Source: DAOTMI01 sp964605545
GTDB lineage: Bacteria > Patescibacteriota > Microgenomatia > UBA12405
Reading direction: 5' to 3'
DNA length: 9,110 nucleotides
Assembly: GCA_964605545.1 (NCBI GenBank)
Contig: CAZSCX010000025.1
Coordinates: 1 to 9,110 of the forward strand
Below the pieces are notes generated by a model, which was given only the letters and a program-made list of their open reading frames with translations, was not told the DNA's origin and made no database searches. Every line of letters starts with the position of its first letter. The first letter of the stretch is position 1. A program made the translations under genes and the position numbers. Below are positions 1-5,729 of the stretch, in pieces.

Positions 1-1
1 T

Positions 2-28
2 CATATTTAGGATGTTTGGACGCATAAT
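2..28 (+). other. In-frame upstream coding remnant with TAG at 8-10
   Basis: In the frame of the downstream HD gene, codons read H-I-stop-D-V-W-T-H-N-L. From memory of CPR homologues, this matches the conserved HHIYxVWEHNL-type motif that opens the HD domain, with TAG at the usual tyrosine position. A single change from TAT or TAC would give this. The match on both sides of the TAG indicates that the reading frame truly continues upstream and that the TAG is a nonsense codon, a sequence error or a suppressed codon, not the end of another gene. The other two plus-strand frames show no alternative coding match here. Confidence 0.6.
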
Positions 29-604
29 TTGGAAACATTGAGAAATTGTCAAAGTAAAAATCCAATTACCAGGATGGCTTGTTTGTTGCACGATATTGGA
101 AAACCAATGGTAGCCAAAGGTGAAGGAGAAAAAAGAACTTTTCATAATCATGAAGTAAAAGGATCGAGAGTGGCTCTGGAAATTGGAAAAAGATTGCGTT
201 TGTCAAAAGTGGAATTACAACAATTATTTCTTTTGGTGAGATGGCACATGTTTACTGTTTCGGAAATTCAAACAGACAAAGCTGTGAGAAGATTTATAAA
301 AAATGTGACTGTTCCCTATTTGGATGAAATGATATCTTTGCGACGAGCCGATAGAATGGGTAGTGGAGCTAAAGAAACCAGCTGGCGCTGGGAATTATTT
401 AAAAAACGATTAATTGAGGTGCAAAAACAGCCTTTTTCGGTCAAGGATTTAAAGGTAAACGGTGAAGATGTGATGAAAATTAAAAAGATAAGACCTGGAA
501 GAGAAGTGGGAGAAATTTTAAATAATTTATTTAAAATGGTCGAAGAAAATCCAAAATTAAATGAGAGATCTTTTCTTTTGAAAGCGCTTAAGAAAAAGGA
601 CTAA
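29..604 (+). CDS. C-terminal HD-domain part of a tRNA CCA-adding enzyme / poly(A) polymerase family protein
   Basis: The protein would belong to the class II tRNA nucleotidyltransferase family, which adds or repairs the 3' CCA of tRNA. Only the HD domain and C-terminal RNA-binding part lie here; the N-terminal nucleotidyltransferase head is outside the window. Visible: LLHDIGKP (HD pair at residues 21-22 from the TTG), FHNHEVKG, a further RWHMF histidine, an RADRMGSG stretch and a C-terminal VNGEDVMKI segment typical of these enzymes. The TTG at 29 is only the first possible start after an in-frame TAG at 8-10. It is unlikely to be real, because the conserved DVWTHNL stretch, carrying the first metal-binding His, lies upstream of it at 11-31. 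The gene ends in TAA and overlaps the convergent secF by 48 bp. Family assignment is confident; whether the gene is intact is not. Confidence 0.75.
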   Translation: METLRNCQSKNPITRMACLLHDIGKPMVAKGEGEKRTFHNHEVKGSRVALEIGKRLRLSKVELQQLFLLVRWHMFTVSEIQTDKAVRRFIKNVTVPYLDEMISLRRADRMGSGAKETSWRWELFKKRLIEVQKQPFSVKDLKVNGEDVMKIKKIRPGREVGEILNNLFKMVEENPKLNERSFLLKALKKKD

Positions 605-1432
605 AGGAATAGCAACACCAAAGGAAGAATAAGTACCACAGACACAGCCAATAAGAAGAGCTGAGGCAAACCAACGAGTAGTGTTACCACCTAAAACAAT
701 TAAGGCAGTAAGCATAAAAATGATGGTCATGGAATTGTTGACAGAGCGAACAATAGTTTCGTTGAGTGCGTGATTGGCTAATTCTGTCCAATCAATTTTG
801 ATATTTTGTCTTTTGAGTTCGCGGATCCGATCAAAGGTAACAACAGTATCGTGAACAGAAGAAGACAAGGTGGTTAAAAGGGCAGTAACAAAAAGAGAAT
901 CGAGTTCAGCACCAAAAAAATGACCTAAAAGAGAAAACATACCGATCAAAATAAAAGCATCATGAAAATTGGCAATAATTGCTCCAAGGCCAAATGTCCA
1001 ATCATTGAAACGACTACCAATAAAAATAAGCAAGGCCAAAGATGAGAGAATAACAGCATAAATAGTTTTTCGAAGCAGTTCTTTACCTAAAGATGGGCCA
1101 AGAGATTCAAAGCGAAGTTCGGTAAAACTTTCATCTTCTTTTTTGAAATCGGTAATGATTTTTTGATGGGTATCGTTGTCAATATTATTGAATTTTAAAA
1201 TATAATTTTGATTGCTAGAAATTATTGAATTAAGAGTAAGATTATTGGTTTCAAAAACATTAGGTATTTTTTCTTTATTTAAATTCGTTTTTATTTCCCA
1301 GACAGTACCACCAACAAAATCTATTGAAGGTCGAAAACCCCAATTTAAGATTGAATAAAGTGAAGTAATGAGTAAAAGAAAAGAAATTATTATAAATACG
1401 GGGCGAAATTTCATAAAATTTAGATGTTTCAT
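557..1432 (-). CDS. secF: Protein translocase subunit SecF
   Basis: SecF pairs with SecD as an RND-type, proton-driven accessory to SecYEG that pulls exported proteins across the membrane. The 291-residue product has an N-terminal TM helix (about 11-29), a FVGGT motif after it, a short extracytoplasmic domain (about 40-115), LGPSLGKELL before TM2, and the TM4 signature SVHDTVVTFDRIRE at 192-205. That signature carries the conserved Asp, with His where many SecFs have Asn. NETIVRSVNNS follows, with two last TM helices. Its ATG lies inside the secD stop (ATGA overlap), so translation is probably coupled to secD. No Shine-Dalgarno sequence is visible. The basic tail overlaps the convergent CCA-enzyme gene. 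Confidence 0.95.
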   Translation of the reverse strand: MKHLNFMKFRPVFIIISFLLLITSLYSILNWGFRPSIDFVGGTVWEIKTNLNKEKIPNVFETNNLTLNSIISSNQNYILKFNNIDNDTHQKIITDFKKEDESFTELRFESLGPSLGKELLRKTIYAVILSSLALLIFIGSRFNDWTFGLGAIIANFHDAFILIGMFSLLGHFFGAELDSLFVTALLTTLSSSVHDTVVTFDRIRELKRQNIKIDWTELANHALNETIVRSVNNSMTIIFMLTALIVLGGNTTRWFASALLIGCVCGTYSSFGVAIPLVLFLKRFQKKRSLI

Positions 1433-2748
1433 ATTTTCTTTTTAGCTAAAACTCTTAATAAGTTACGAGTGACAAAAACACCGGTAAAAATACCGATAAA
1501 GATACCTAAAATTAGGGTTATGGCAAAACCACGAACCATACCAGAAGTGTTCAAAAAATTCCAATTAAGAGGGTTGAATAAAATGAACCCTGTGATAATA
1601 GTGCAAGCATTGGCATCTTTTATAGAATCCCATGCACGACCAAAACCTAGTTCCATAGCAACGTTCCAATCTTTACCTTTGCGTACTTCTTCTCTCATTC
1701 TCTCAAAAACTAAAATATTACTATCAACCGCCATGCCAATTGAGAGAATAAAACCAACAATACCCGGAAAAGTTAGAGTTACTGGAATTAGACGATAGAG
1801 GCTTAAAGTAATTAGTCCATAAATAATTAAACCGATATCGGCGATTAATCCCAAATAACCATAATTACCAATCATAAATAAACAAACAAGTCCAAGTCCA
1901 ACCAAACCGGCAACAATACCTTTTTTAATTGAATCTTTACCGAGAGTGGCGCCAATTTGATCTTGTCGAATCAAGTTAATAGGTAAAGGCAAGGCGCCAG
2001 CATTTAATTGAGCACTAAGGGTTTTGGAACTTTTATTGTCAAAATTACCAGAAATAACGGCATTACCATCGTTAATAACACTATTTACAACAGGGGCGGA
2101 AACTAGAACATCGTCAAGAAAAATTGCTAATTGTTTATTGATGAATTTTTCGGTGGCTTTTTCGAAAAGTTTAGCTCCTTCAGGATTGAATTCGAGACTA
2201 ACTTCCGGAGTGCCATTGTTGGGATTTAATTTCACCTGAGAACGAATTAGATGAGCTCCGGTAATACCAGTGTCATCTTTGAAAAGATCGTAAACCGTAG
2301 CGGTAGCAGTGGCTTCGGGGGGAATTTCAACCTCACCTTTAAAAGTTAATTGAGCAGTCTTGCCAATTAAATTGATAGCTTGGTTGACATCTTCAATTCC
2401 AGGTAAATCAACTGTTAAACGATTTTGTCCCATTTGCGATGATAGTTGAACATTCGCTTCTGAAACACCAAAGAGATTGACACGTCGCTCAATGTTGCCT
2501 TTTAGAGATTCAAGGGCTTGGGGCAAACTTTCTTTATTGGTTTTGGTGGTATCGATGTCAAAAATAAGAGAAGCACCTCCAGCTAAATCGAGCCCATAAC
2601 GAAGGTCAAGGGATTTTCTTAAAGGAAAACTGGGACGATAAAAAGTAAAACCAAAAAGAGAGGTTTTAGGTGGCATGTTGATAATAAGGCCTAAAAAAGC
2701 GAGTCCGAGAATTAAATAGAAATTGCGAAAAACAGTTTTTTTGATCAT
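1429..2748 (-). CDS. secD: Protein translocase subunit SecD
   Basis: This is the larger partner of SecF in the Sec export motor, in the cytoplasmic membrane. The product is 439 residues, shorter than the roughly 600 of E. coli and like the short SecDs of reduced genomes. Visible: TM1 (about 10-25), the RYGLDLAGGASL motif at 50-61, the P1-type domain with DLPGIEDVNQAINLIGKTAQLTF, an extracytoplasmic domain ending LNAGALPLPI (249-258), GATLGKDSI, and TM4 with GMAVDSNILVFERMREE (Asp342, the proton-relay position). It ends in TGA, showing that UGA is a stop here. It starts 4 bp after the AbrB-like gene stops, with no convincing Shine-Dalgarno sequence, so coupling is likely. Confidence 0.96.
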   Translation of the reverse strand: MIKKTVFRNFYLILGLAFLGLIINMPPKTSLFGFTFYRPSFPLRKSLDLRYGLDLAGGASLIFDIDTTKTNKESLPQALESLKGNIERRVNLFGVSEANVQLSSQMGQNRLTVDLPGIEDVNQAINLIGKTAQLTFKGEVEIPPEATATATVYDLFKDDTGITGAHLIRSQVKLNPNNGTPEVSLEFNPEGAKLFEKATEKFINKQLAIFLDDVLVSAPVVNSVINDGNAVISGNFDNKSSKTLSAQLNAGALPLPINLIRQDQIGATLGKDSIKKGIVAGLVGLGLVCLFMIGNYGYLGLIADIGLIIYGLITLSLYRLIPVTLTFPGIVGFILSIGMAVDSNILVFERMREEVRKGKDWNVAMELGFGRAWDSIKDANACTIITGFILFNPLNWNFLNTSGMVRGFAITLILGIFIGIFTGVFVTRNLLRVLAKKKI

Positions 2749-2752
2749 TTTT

Positions 2753-2947
2753 TTATTTTCGCCAGCCGGCGGATAAAGATAATTGTCTTGGATGACCGGT
2801 AAAGATATAGGTAATCTTGGTTTTCGGTCTATTTATTATAACCTGAACCAGGTCTCCTTCTTTAATATTAAAATCGTTGATTAAATTTGAAGGAATAGTT
2901 AGACATAAACTATTCCCGGTTTTAATTACTTTTCTGGTTTTAGGCAT
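2753..2947 (-). CDS. Small AbrB/SpoVT-type DNA-binding protein
   Basis: This 64-residue protein has the swapped-hairpin AbrB fold signature in its first 45 residues: KVIKTGNSLCLTIPSNLIN, then an acidic-hydrophobic stretch (FNIKEGDLVQVII). Proteins of this type dimerise and bind DNA as transition-state regulators or antitoxins. Its ATG overlaps the stop of the upstream regulator gene by 8 bp, and it stops 4 bp before secD. No adjacent toxin-like gene is seen, so a regulatory role in the operon is my inference. The tail after about residue 50 (GHPRQLSLSAGWRK) has no family likeness and is partly encoded by a GC-rich palindrome (2758-2773), which suggests that a repeat extended the C-terminus. 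Confidence 0.8.
   Translation of the reverse strand: MPKTRKVIKTGNSLCLTIPSNLINDFNIKEGDLVQVIINRPKTKITYIFTGHPRQLSLSAGWRK
2758..2773. repeat. GC-rich imperfect palindrome in the 3' end of the AbrB-like gene
   Basis: The 16 bases TTCGCCAGCCGGCGGA form a hairpin with a 6-bp stem (one T-G wobble) and an AGCC loop. The stretch is markedly GC-rich (12 of 16) in a very AT-rich surrounding. From memory, similar TCCGCC-to-GGCGGA palindromes are dispersed in some CPR genomes; I cannot confirm copy number here, as only this copy is in the window. It encodes the SAGWRK tail of the AbrB-like protein and lies 10 bp before secD. Confidence 0.45.
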
Positions 2948-3506
2948 TGAGATTGCTTAAATCACCATAAACAACAAGAGGAGAAGAAAGAAAAAAATCA
3001 ACAATAAATTGATCACGACGACTTCTTCTAAGTTGAAATTCGTATTTATCCATAATCATATAGTTTATTTCTTTGTTTAATTTACCTTCTTCTTGTTTAA
3101 TTAAAGTTTCAACTTCTTTATAGGAAACATCACCAACGATAACAATATCAATATTATCGGCAGAATGTGGAGTATTGGTGGCAAAATCATAGCTGAGAAA
3201 TAAATATTTTAAATGATGAATATTAGCTAGAGGCGAATTTTTGTGAGCAATTAAAAGAAGATCATTAAAATAAAAAGATTTTGGATTGGCTCCATAATAA
3301 ACCCGATTAGCTCTTTTGTCTTGAATTATCAAATCGGCTTTTAAAAGATTATCTAGCTCACGTCTAACAGAATTGATTTCTTCGTTGGTTTTGCGGACTA
3401 ATTCACGGACATAATAAATTTCTTTTGGAGTATGAAAAAGAATATTTATTAATTTAATTCTAGTTTGAGAAATAAGAATTTTTTTTAATTGACTATTAGC
3501 CTTCAT
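2940..3506 (-). CDS. Winged-helix regulator with degenerate nucleotidyltransferase-like domain
   Basis: Residues 8-75 look like an ArsR/MarR-type winged helix: helices, YYVRELVRKTNEEINSVRRELDNLLKADLI, then the wing (IIQDKRANRVYYGAN). Residues 98-182 follow the layout of a minimal nucleotidyltransferase domain, ending in INYMIMDKYEF and FLSSPLVVYGD. The catalytic features look lost: the usual GSxAxG is LSYDFATNT and the usual SDIDL is DNIDI. Known architecture: wHTH plus MNT-like domain proteins are common in CPR and archaea, with poorly known function. Here I infer a DNA-binding, non-catalytic regulator, perhaps of this operon. It overlaps the yerB-like gene by 11 bp and the AbrB-like gene by 8 bp. 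It has 188 residues and a TAA stop. Confidence 0.7.
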   Translation of the reverse strand: MKANSQLKKILISQTRIKLINILFHTPKEIYYVRELVRKTNEEINSVRRELDNLLKADLIIQDKRANRVYYGANPKSFYFNDLLLIAHKNSPLANIHHLKYLFLSYDFATNTPHSADNIDIVIVGDVSYKEVETLIKQEEGKLNKEINYMIMDKYEFQLRRSRRDQFIVDFFLSSPLVVYGDLSNLNA

Positions 3507-4728
3507 AAGAAACTTCGGTATTGAGGGGCAAAATCTCTATCCAAATTTGGCCAGGAATAAAATTAACTTCTTTGCCGGAACCATCTTTAAAAACGGTTCG
3601 AGCAGTTCGACTGGCTTTAGACCAAGTAATTTCTGATTTTACACCATTTTGAAACAATAAACCCTTACCAGAACCAATGACTTCGTATAAGTTGTGTAAA
3701 TGTTCGTCGACCGATCTTTGTTCTTTGACAAATTGAACAACAATATTTTTGGCACTTATTTGTTTTTGAGTATTAAGATCGGTATGGACTTTACCGCCAT
3801 TTTCGCGTAAATAAACGTTTGTGGTCAAATCATAATTCCATACTACCGAATAATCTTTATAGCCACTCCAGAAATCAAAAGAGATTTTGGAAGCAGTAGT
3901 GGCGGGGGTTTCGCTGGCAGTAAATTTCCAAGCTTTATAATTTTTATCCCAAGAATTTTTTTTGGCAACAGTTTCATTGGTTAAACCACGGTCAGCGGCA
4001 GTATTCCAAAGTTCTTTAGTGGAACAATACATGGTATGTTCCATGGCAGTATCGGGACCAATACGTTCAGGTTCACGACGACAAACTTTATAAGGAAGAG
4101 AAAATTGGGAAAGATCGCCCCAAGTCCCTTGATTATTCCAACCATATTCGGCTATTTGTTCAATAGCTAAAGCTTTTTTGTTGGTGGTACAAGGACCAAT
4201 TTGTCTACCGGTAACAGGATCTTTAACAGCAGAACAATTGGCACCACCGACATGGGTGTAGAGAGGATAATCGGCATACTCTGAAGCCAGATCAAGAAAA
4301 TAAGTTCTGGCAGAGCGAACTGGGCCAACATCATACTTGTTAATGGCTCCCTTGACAGCATTACAATAAAAAACACCCATAAACCTAGTAATACCACCTT
4401 CGGCAACGGCTTCATAAACGATATCGGCATTACTTAGACCTGATTGAGGTCGTGAGTCAAGATGATTTTCGATCATGACAGTTAAAGGACGGCGAGTAGA
4501 CCAAATTTCTTTTTCCTCTTTGGTAAATTTTTCTCCATTTAAAGGACAAATTTCTGTTTTTGGACCTTCAAAGCTTAGAACACCTGGGACTTTAGCAACA
4601 TCGTTGGTTTTCTGTTCGACAGGACTAACGGTTGATTTAGAAGTAACGGGCATTAGTTTTGCAAAGGTTAAAAAAGAAACAAAGCTGACAACAAGATAGG
4701 TTGAAAAATAAAAAATAAATTTCTTCAT
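3496..4728 (-). CDS. DUF3048 (YerB-like) membrane-anchored extracytoplasmic protein
   Basis: The 410-residue product has an N-terminal TM/signal anchor (about 4-24, no lipobox cysteine after it), a linker, then CPLNGEKFT (61-69) and the DUF3048 core: RPLTVMIENH, SRPQSGLSNADIVYEAVAEGGITRF (92-116), GPVRSARTYF (135-144) and HVGGANCSA. The C-terminal half carries the second conserved region, with VQFV, GKGLLFQNGV and PGQIWIEILP. The family includes B. subtilis YerB; its biochemical role is unknown, and placement outside the membrane is inferred from the anchor. It starts 7 bp after the DUF4446 gene stops (TAGGA is too close to the ATG for a normal Shine-Dalgarno) and its stop overlaps the next gene's start. 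Family call is firm, function is not. Confidence 0.88.
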   Translation of the reverse strand: MKKFIFYFSTYLVVSFVSFLTFAKLMPVTSKSTVSPVEQKTNDVAKVPGVLSFEGPKTEICPLNGEKFTKEEKEIWSTRRPLTVMIENHLDSRPQSGLSNADIVYEAVAEGGITRFMGVFYCNAVKGAINKYDVGPVRSARTYFLDLASEYADYPLYTHVGGANCSAVKDPVTGRQIGPCTTNKKALAIEQIAEYGWNNQGTWGDLSQFSLPYKVCRREPERIGPDTAMEHTMYCSTKELWNTAADRGLTNETVAKKNSWDKNYKAWKFTASETPATTASKISFDFWSGYKDYSVVWNYDLTTNVYLRENGGKVHTDLNTQKQISAKNIVVQFVKEQRSVDEHLHNLYEVIGSGKGLLFQNGVKSEITWSKASRTARTVFKDGSGKEVNFIPGQIWIEILPLNTEVSYEG

Positions 4729-4735
4729 TCCTAGA

Positions 4736-5086
4736 TTATGAATTATTTATGGCCTTTTGTAAACACTCTTTTTCTTCTTTAGATAGAACATTTTTGTCAA
4801 TTGGCTGGCCTTTAAAGATTTCTTTTGCGTATGTTCTGGTATTTTCTCTATTATGAAGAGAGGTTAAAAGACAACCATTATTGTTTTCATCCAAAATACA
4901 AATAACGAAACTTTGATTGCCACCAATATCGTTGAAAGGATTAAAACGTAAGGTTTTAATTTTAAGATGAGATGAATTTGAAGAAAATGAGCCAGATACT
5001 ACTTTTTCCTTTTTGTAGAACAAAAAGATTAAATAAGCGACAGCTAAGAGAGAAACGACAGATATGAGATTAAAAAATAAGTTCAC
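4736..5086 (-). CDS. DUF4446 single-pass membrane protein
   Basis: The product has 116 residues with an N-terminal TM helix (about 5-23), a KKEK stop-transfer, a Ser-rich linker, and the DUF4446 core: LRFNPFNDIGGNQSFVICIL then DENNNGCLLTSLHNRENTR and YAKEIFKGQP. It ends in LSKEEKECLQKA. Function of the family is unknown; it is common in Firmicutes and CPR. The start is GTG at 5086-5084. A TGTTACAAT extended -10 box ends 6 bp before it, so the transcript may begin at or next to the GTG (leaderless). AGGTAA just before the GTG is too close to act as a normal Shine-Dalgarno and is more simply explained as the spacer from -10 to +1. It is the first gene of the run to secF. Confidence 0.8.
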   Translation of the reverse strand: MNLFFNLISVVSLLAVAYLIFLFYKKEKVVSGSFSSNSSHLKIKTLRFNPFNDIGGNQSFVICILDENNNGCLLTSLHNRENTRTYAKEIFKGQPIDKNVLSKEEKECLQKAINNS

Positions 5087-5092
5087 TTACCT

Positions 5093-5101
5093 ATTGTAAC
5101 A
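5093..5101 (-). promoter_or_regulatory. Extended -10 promoter for the DUF4446-to-secF run
   Basis: On the minus strand TGTTACAAT (TGn plus TACAAT, 5101 down to 5093) fits an extended -10 box. The usual spacing would put the start of transcription at about 5086-5087, at the GTG codon of the DUF4446 gene. No good -35 hexamer is seen 16-18 bp upstream, which the TGn extension may offset. This is sequence inference only. Confidence 0.5.
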
Positions 5102-5119
5102 AAATTTTTATGCTATACT
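5094..5119 (+). promoter_or_regulatory. Divergent extended -10 promoter for the mini-protein / DUF5679 genes
   Basis: TGCTATACT (5111-5119) is an extended -10 box; a TTGTAA at 5094-5099 is a weak -35 with a short 14-bp spacer. Start of transcription would be about 5126-5127, at the GTG of the 31-codon gene. It is back to back with the minus-strand promoter, and the two -10 hexamers are 15 bp apart. Confidence 0.5.
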
Positions 5120-5126
5120 GAGCCTA

Positions 5127-5222
5127 GTGATTAAAAAAGATTTGTTAAAAAGTGCTTTCTTAAGTTTGATTTGCTTTGGGATCATTTTTCTTGTATATTT
5201 TTATTTCAAAGGACGTTATTAG
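5127..5222 (+). CDS. Single-TM mini-protein of 31 residues (hypothetical)
   Basis: The frame GTG to TAG encodes a peptide with a basic N-terminus (MIKKDLLKSA), one hydrophobic helix (about 11-27, FLSLICFGIIFLVYFYF) and a KGRY tail, an N-in single-pass topology. The GTG lies 7 bp after an extended -10 box, so it would be read from a leaderless mRNA; no Shine-Dalgarno sequence precedes it. Its stop is 28 bp before the DUF5679-like gene, with which it could be co-transcribed. I do not recognise a family. The organised charge/hydrophobic pattern and promoter fit support it, but the length makes chance possible. Confidence 0.45.
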   Translation: MIKKDLLKSAFLSLICFGIIFLVYFYFKGRY

Positions 5223-5240
5223 TTAATTATTAATTTTTTT

Positions 5241-5246
5241 GGAGGG
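5241..5246 (+). promoter_or_regulatory. Shine-Dalgarno GGAGGG for the DUF5679-like gene
   Basis: GGAGGG sits 4 bp before the ATG at 5251. It is the only strong Shine-Dalgarno sequence I find before any gene in the window, and it fixes the start of the 58-residue protein. Confidence 0.75.
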
Positions 5247-5250
5247 TTAA

Positions 5251-5427
5251 ATGCCAACCATAAAGTTTTATTCAGTCAAATCGAGAAAATCAGTCGATAT
5301 TGACGTTAGTCAGGTTACTAAAGTAATGCTCAAAAACGGTCGACCAGCAGCTCAAGCTGTTGATCCGGCAACCGGGACAAAGATGTTTAAAATCTTGTCT
5401 GCGGCAGATGCTGCTTTGTTAAAATAG
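5251..5427 (+). CDS. DUF5679-like mini-protein lacking the zinc-binding cysteines
   Basis: The protein has 58 residues and starts MPTIKFYSVKSRKSVDIDV. Its middle and end, LKNGRPAAQAVDPATGTKMF, match my memory of DUF5679 (YCVKCRxKxE, then TLKNGRPATxGxCPxCGTKMFRI). In this copy all four expected zinc ligands are replaced: YSVKS instead of YCVKC, and DPATG instead of CPxCG. The protein contains no Cys at all. DUF5679 proteins are small, common in CPR and of unknown function; a structural or nucleic-acid-binding role is only a guess. It has a strong GGAGGG, ATG start and TAG stop. The -35 of the rnpB promoter lies within its last codons. The clean frame, start signal and family likeness make the gene secure; the role is unknown. 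Confidence 0.75.
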   Translation: MPTIKFYSVKSRKSVDIDVSQVTKVMLKNGRPAAQAVDPATGTKMFKILSAADAALLK

Positions 5428-5445
5428 TGCATCTTAGGGTATAAT
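5416..5445 (+). promoter_or_regulatory. rnpB promoter
   Basis: TTGTTA (5416-5421), an 18-bp spacer and a perfect TATAAT (5440-5445) put the transcription start at about 5452-5453. That is exactly where the P1 stem of RNase P RNA begins. The -35 box overlaps the end of the DUF5679-like gene. Confidence 0.75.
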
Positions 5446-5452
5446 ATAATTA

Positions 5453-5722
5453 TTCCGGGAAACCGAAAGATCAAGTCCGACATTATGTCGGACAGGAAAG
5501 TCCGAACCGCGGAAAGCAAAGAACCTAAAAATGTAGGGTGAGGCGTGAGCTTCAGTCAACACTACAGAGACGAGTCCTCCGATAATTATCGGAGGGGTGA
5601 AACGAGTGCACTTCTTGCGGAAATCTTAAGATGGAGCGTTAATATCTAGCTTTCGAGAGCTCCAGGTAGAGAGATTAGATAGATGATCTTTAAACAGAAT
5701 TCGGCTTATCTGTTTCCCGGAA
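5453..5722 (+). ncRNA. rnpB: RNase P RNA
   Basis: This is the catalytic RNA of RNase P, which trims tRNA 5' leaders. Structure read from the sequence: P1 is an 11-bp helix (5453-5463 with 5712-5722); P2 pairs 5466-5472 with 5685-5691; P3 is a hairpin at 5475-5493. The CR-I core AGGAAAGTCCGAAC (5494-5507) forms P4 with TTCGGCT (5700-5706), leaving the hallmark bulged U (5501). A perfect palindromic hairpin (5576-5595, P12-like) precedes GGTGAAAC. CR-V is AGATAGATGATC (5677-5688), and ACAGAATTCGGCTTAT closes the core. At about 270 nt it is much shorter than the E. coli RNA (377), as expected for a reduced genome. I could not find a clear L15 GGU motif. Confidence 0.93.
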
Positions 5723-5729
5723 TTTTTTT
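5712..5729 (+). terminator. rnpB terminator (3' strand of P1 plus T7)
   Basis: The 3' half of the P1 helix (GTTTCCCGGAA) is followed at once by seven T residues (5723-5729). A long-range hairpin plus U tract would end rnpB here. The T tract overlaps the stop codon (5728-5730) of the convergent permease gene. Confidence 0.55.

Noticed and set aside
1429..1432. UGA recoding as in Absconditabacteria/Gracilibacteria
   Set aside because: secD ends in TGA at the expected end of the family, in an ATGA overlap with secF, and no in-frame TGA was needed in any other gene.
1424..1798. Open frame of 124 codons on the plus strand antisense to secD
   Set aside because: It lies fully inside the conserved C-terminal membrane region of SecD, shows no family likeness and is rich in Lys/Pro/Ile as expected for the complement of AT-rich membrane codons.
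2753..3506. wHTH/NTase plus AbrB pair as a toxin-antitoxin or MntA/HepT-type module
   Set aside because: No HEPN or other toxin-like partner is adjacent, and the nucleotidyltransferase-like domain lacks its catalytic motif, so the call is not supported.
4167..4699. Open frames on both strands inside the DUF3048 gene (4167-4430 minus, 4475-4699 plus)
   Set aside because: Both are out-of-frame shadows of the conserved DUF3048 core; neither has a start signal or domain pattern.
5475..5595. Palindromes at 5475-5493 and 5576-5595 as terminators, operators or a CRISPR repeat
   Set aside because: They are the P3 and P12-like helices of RNase P RNA; no T tract follows and they are not repeated.
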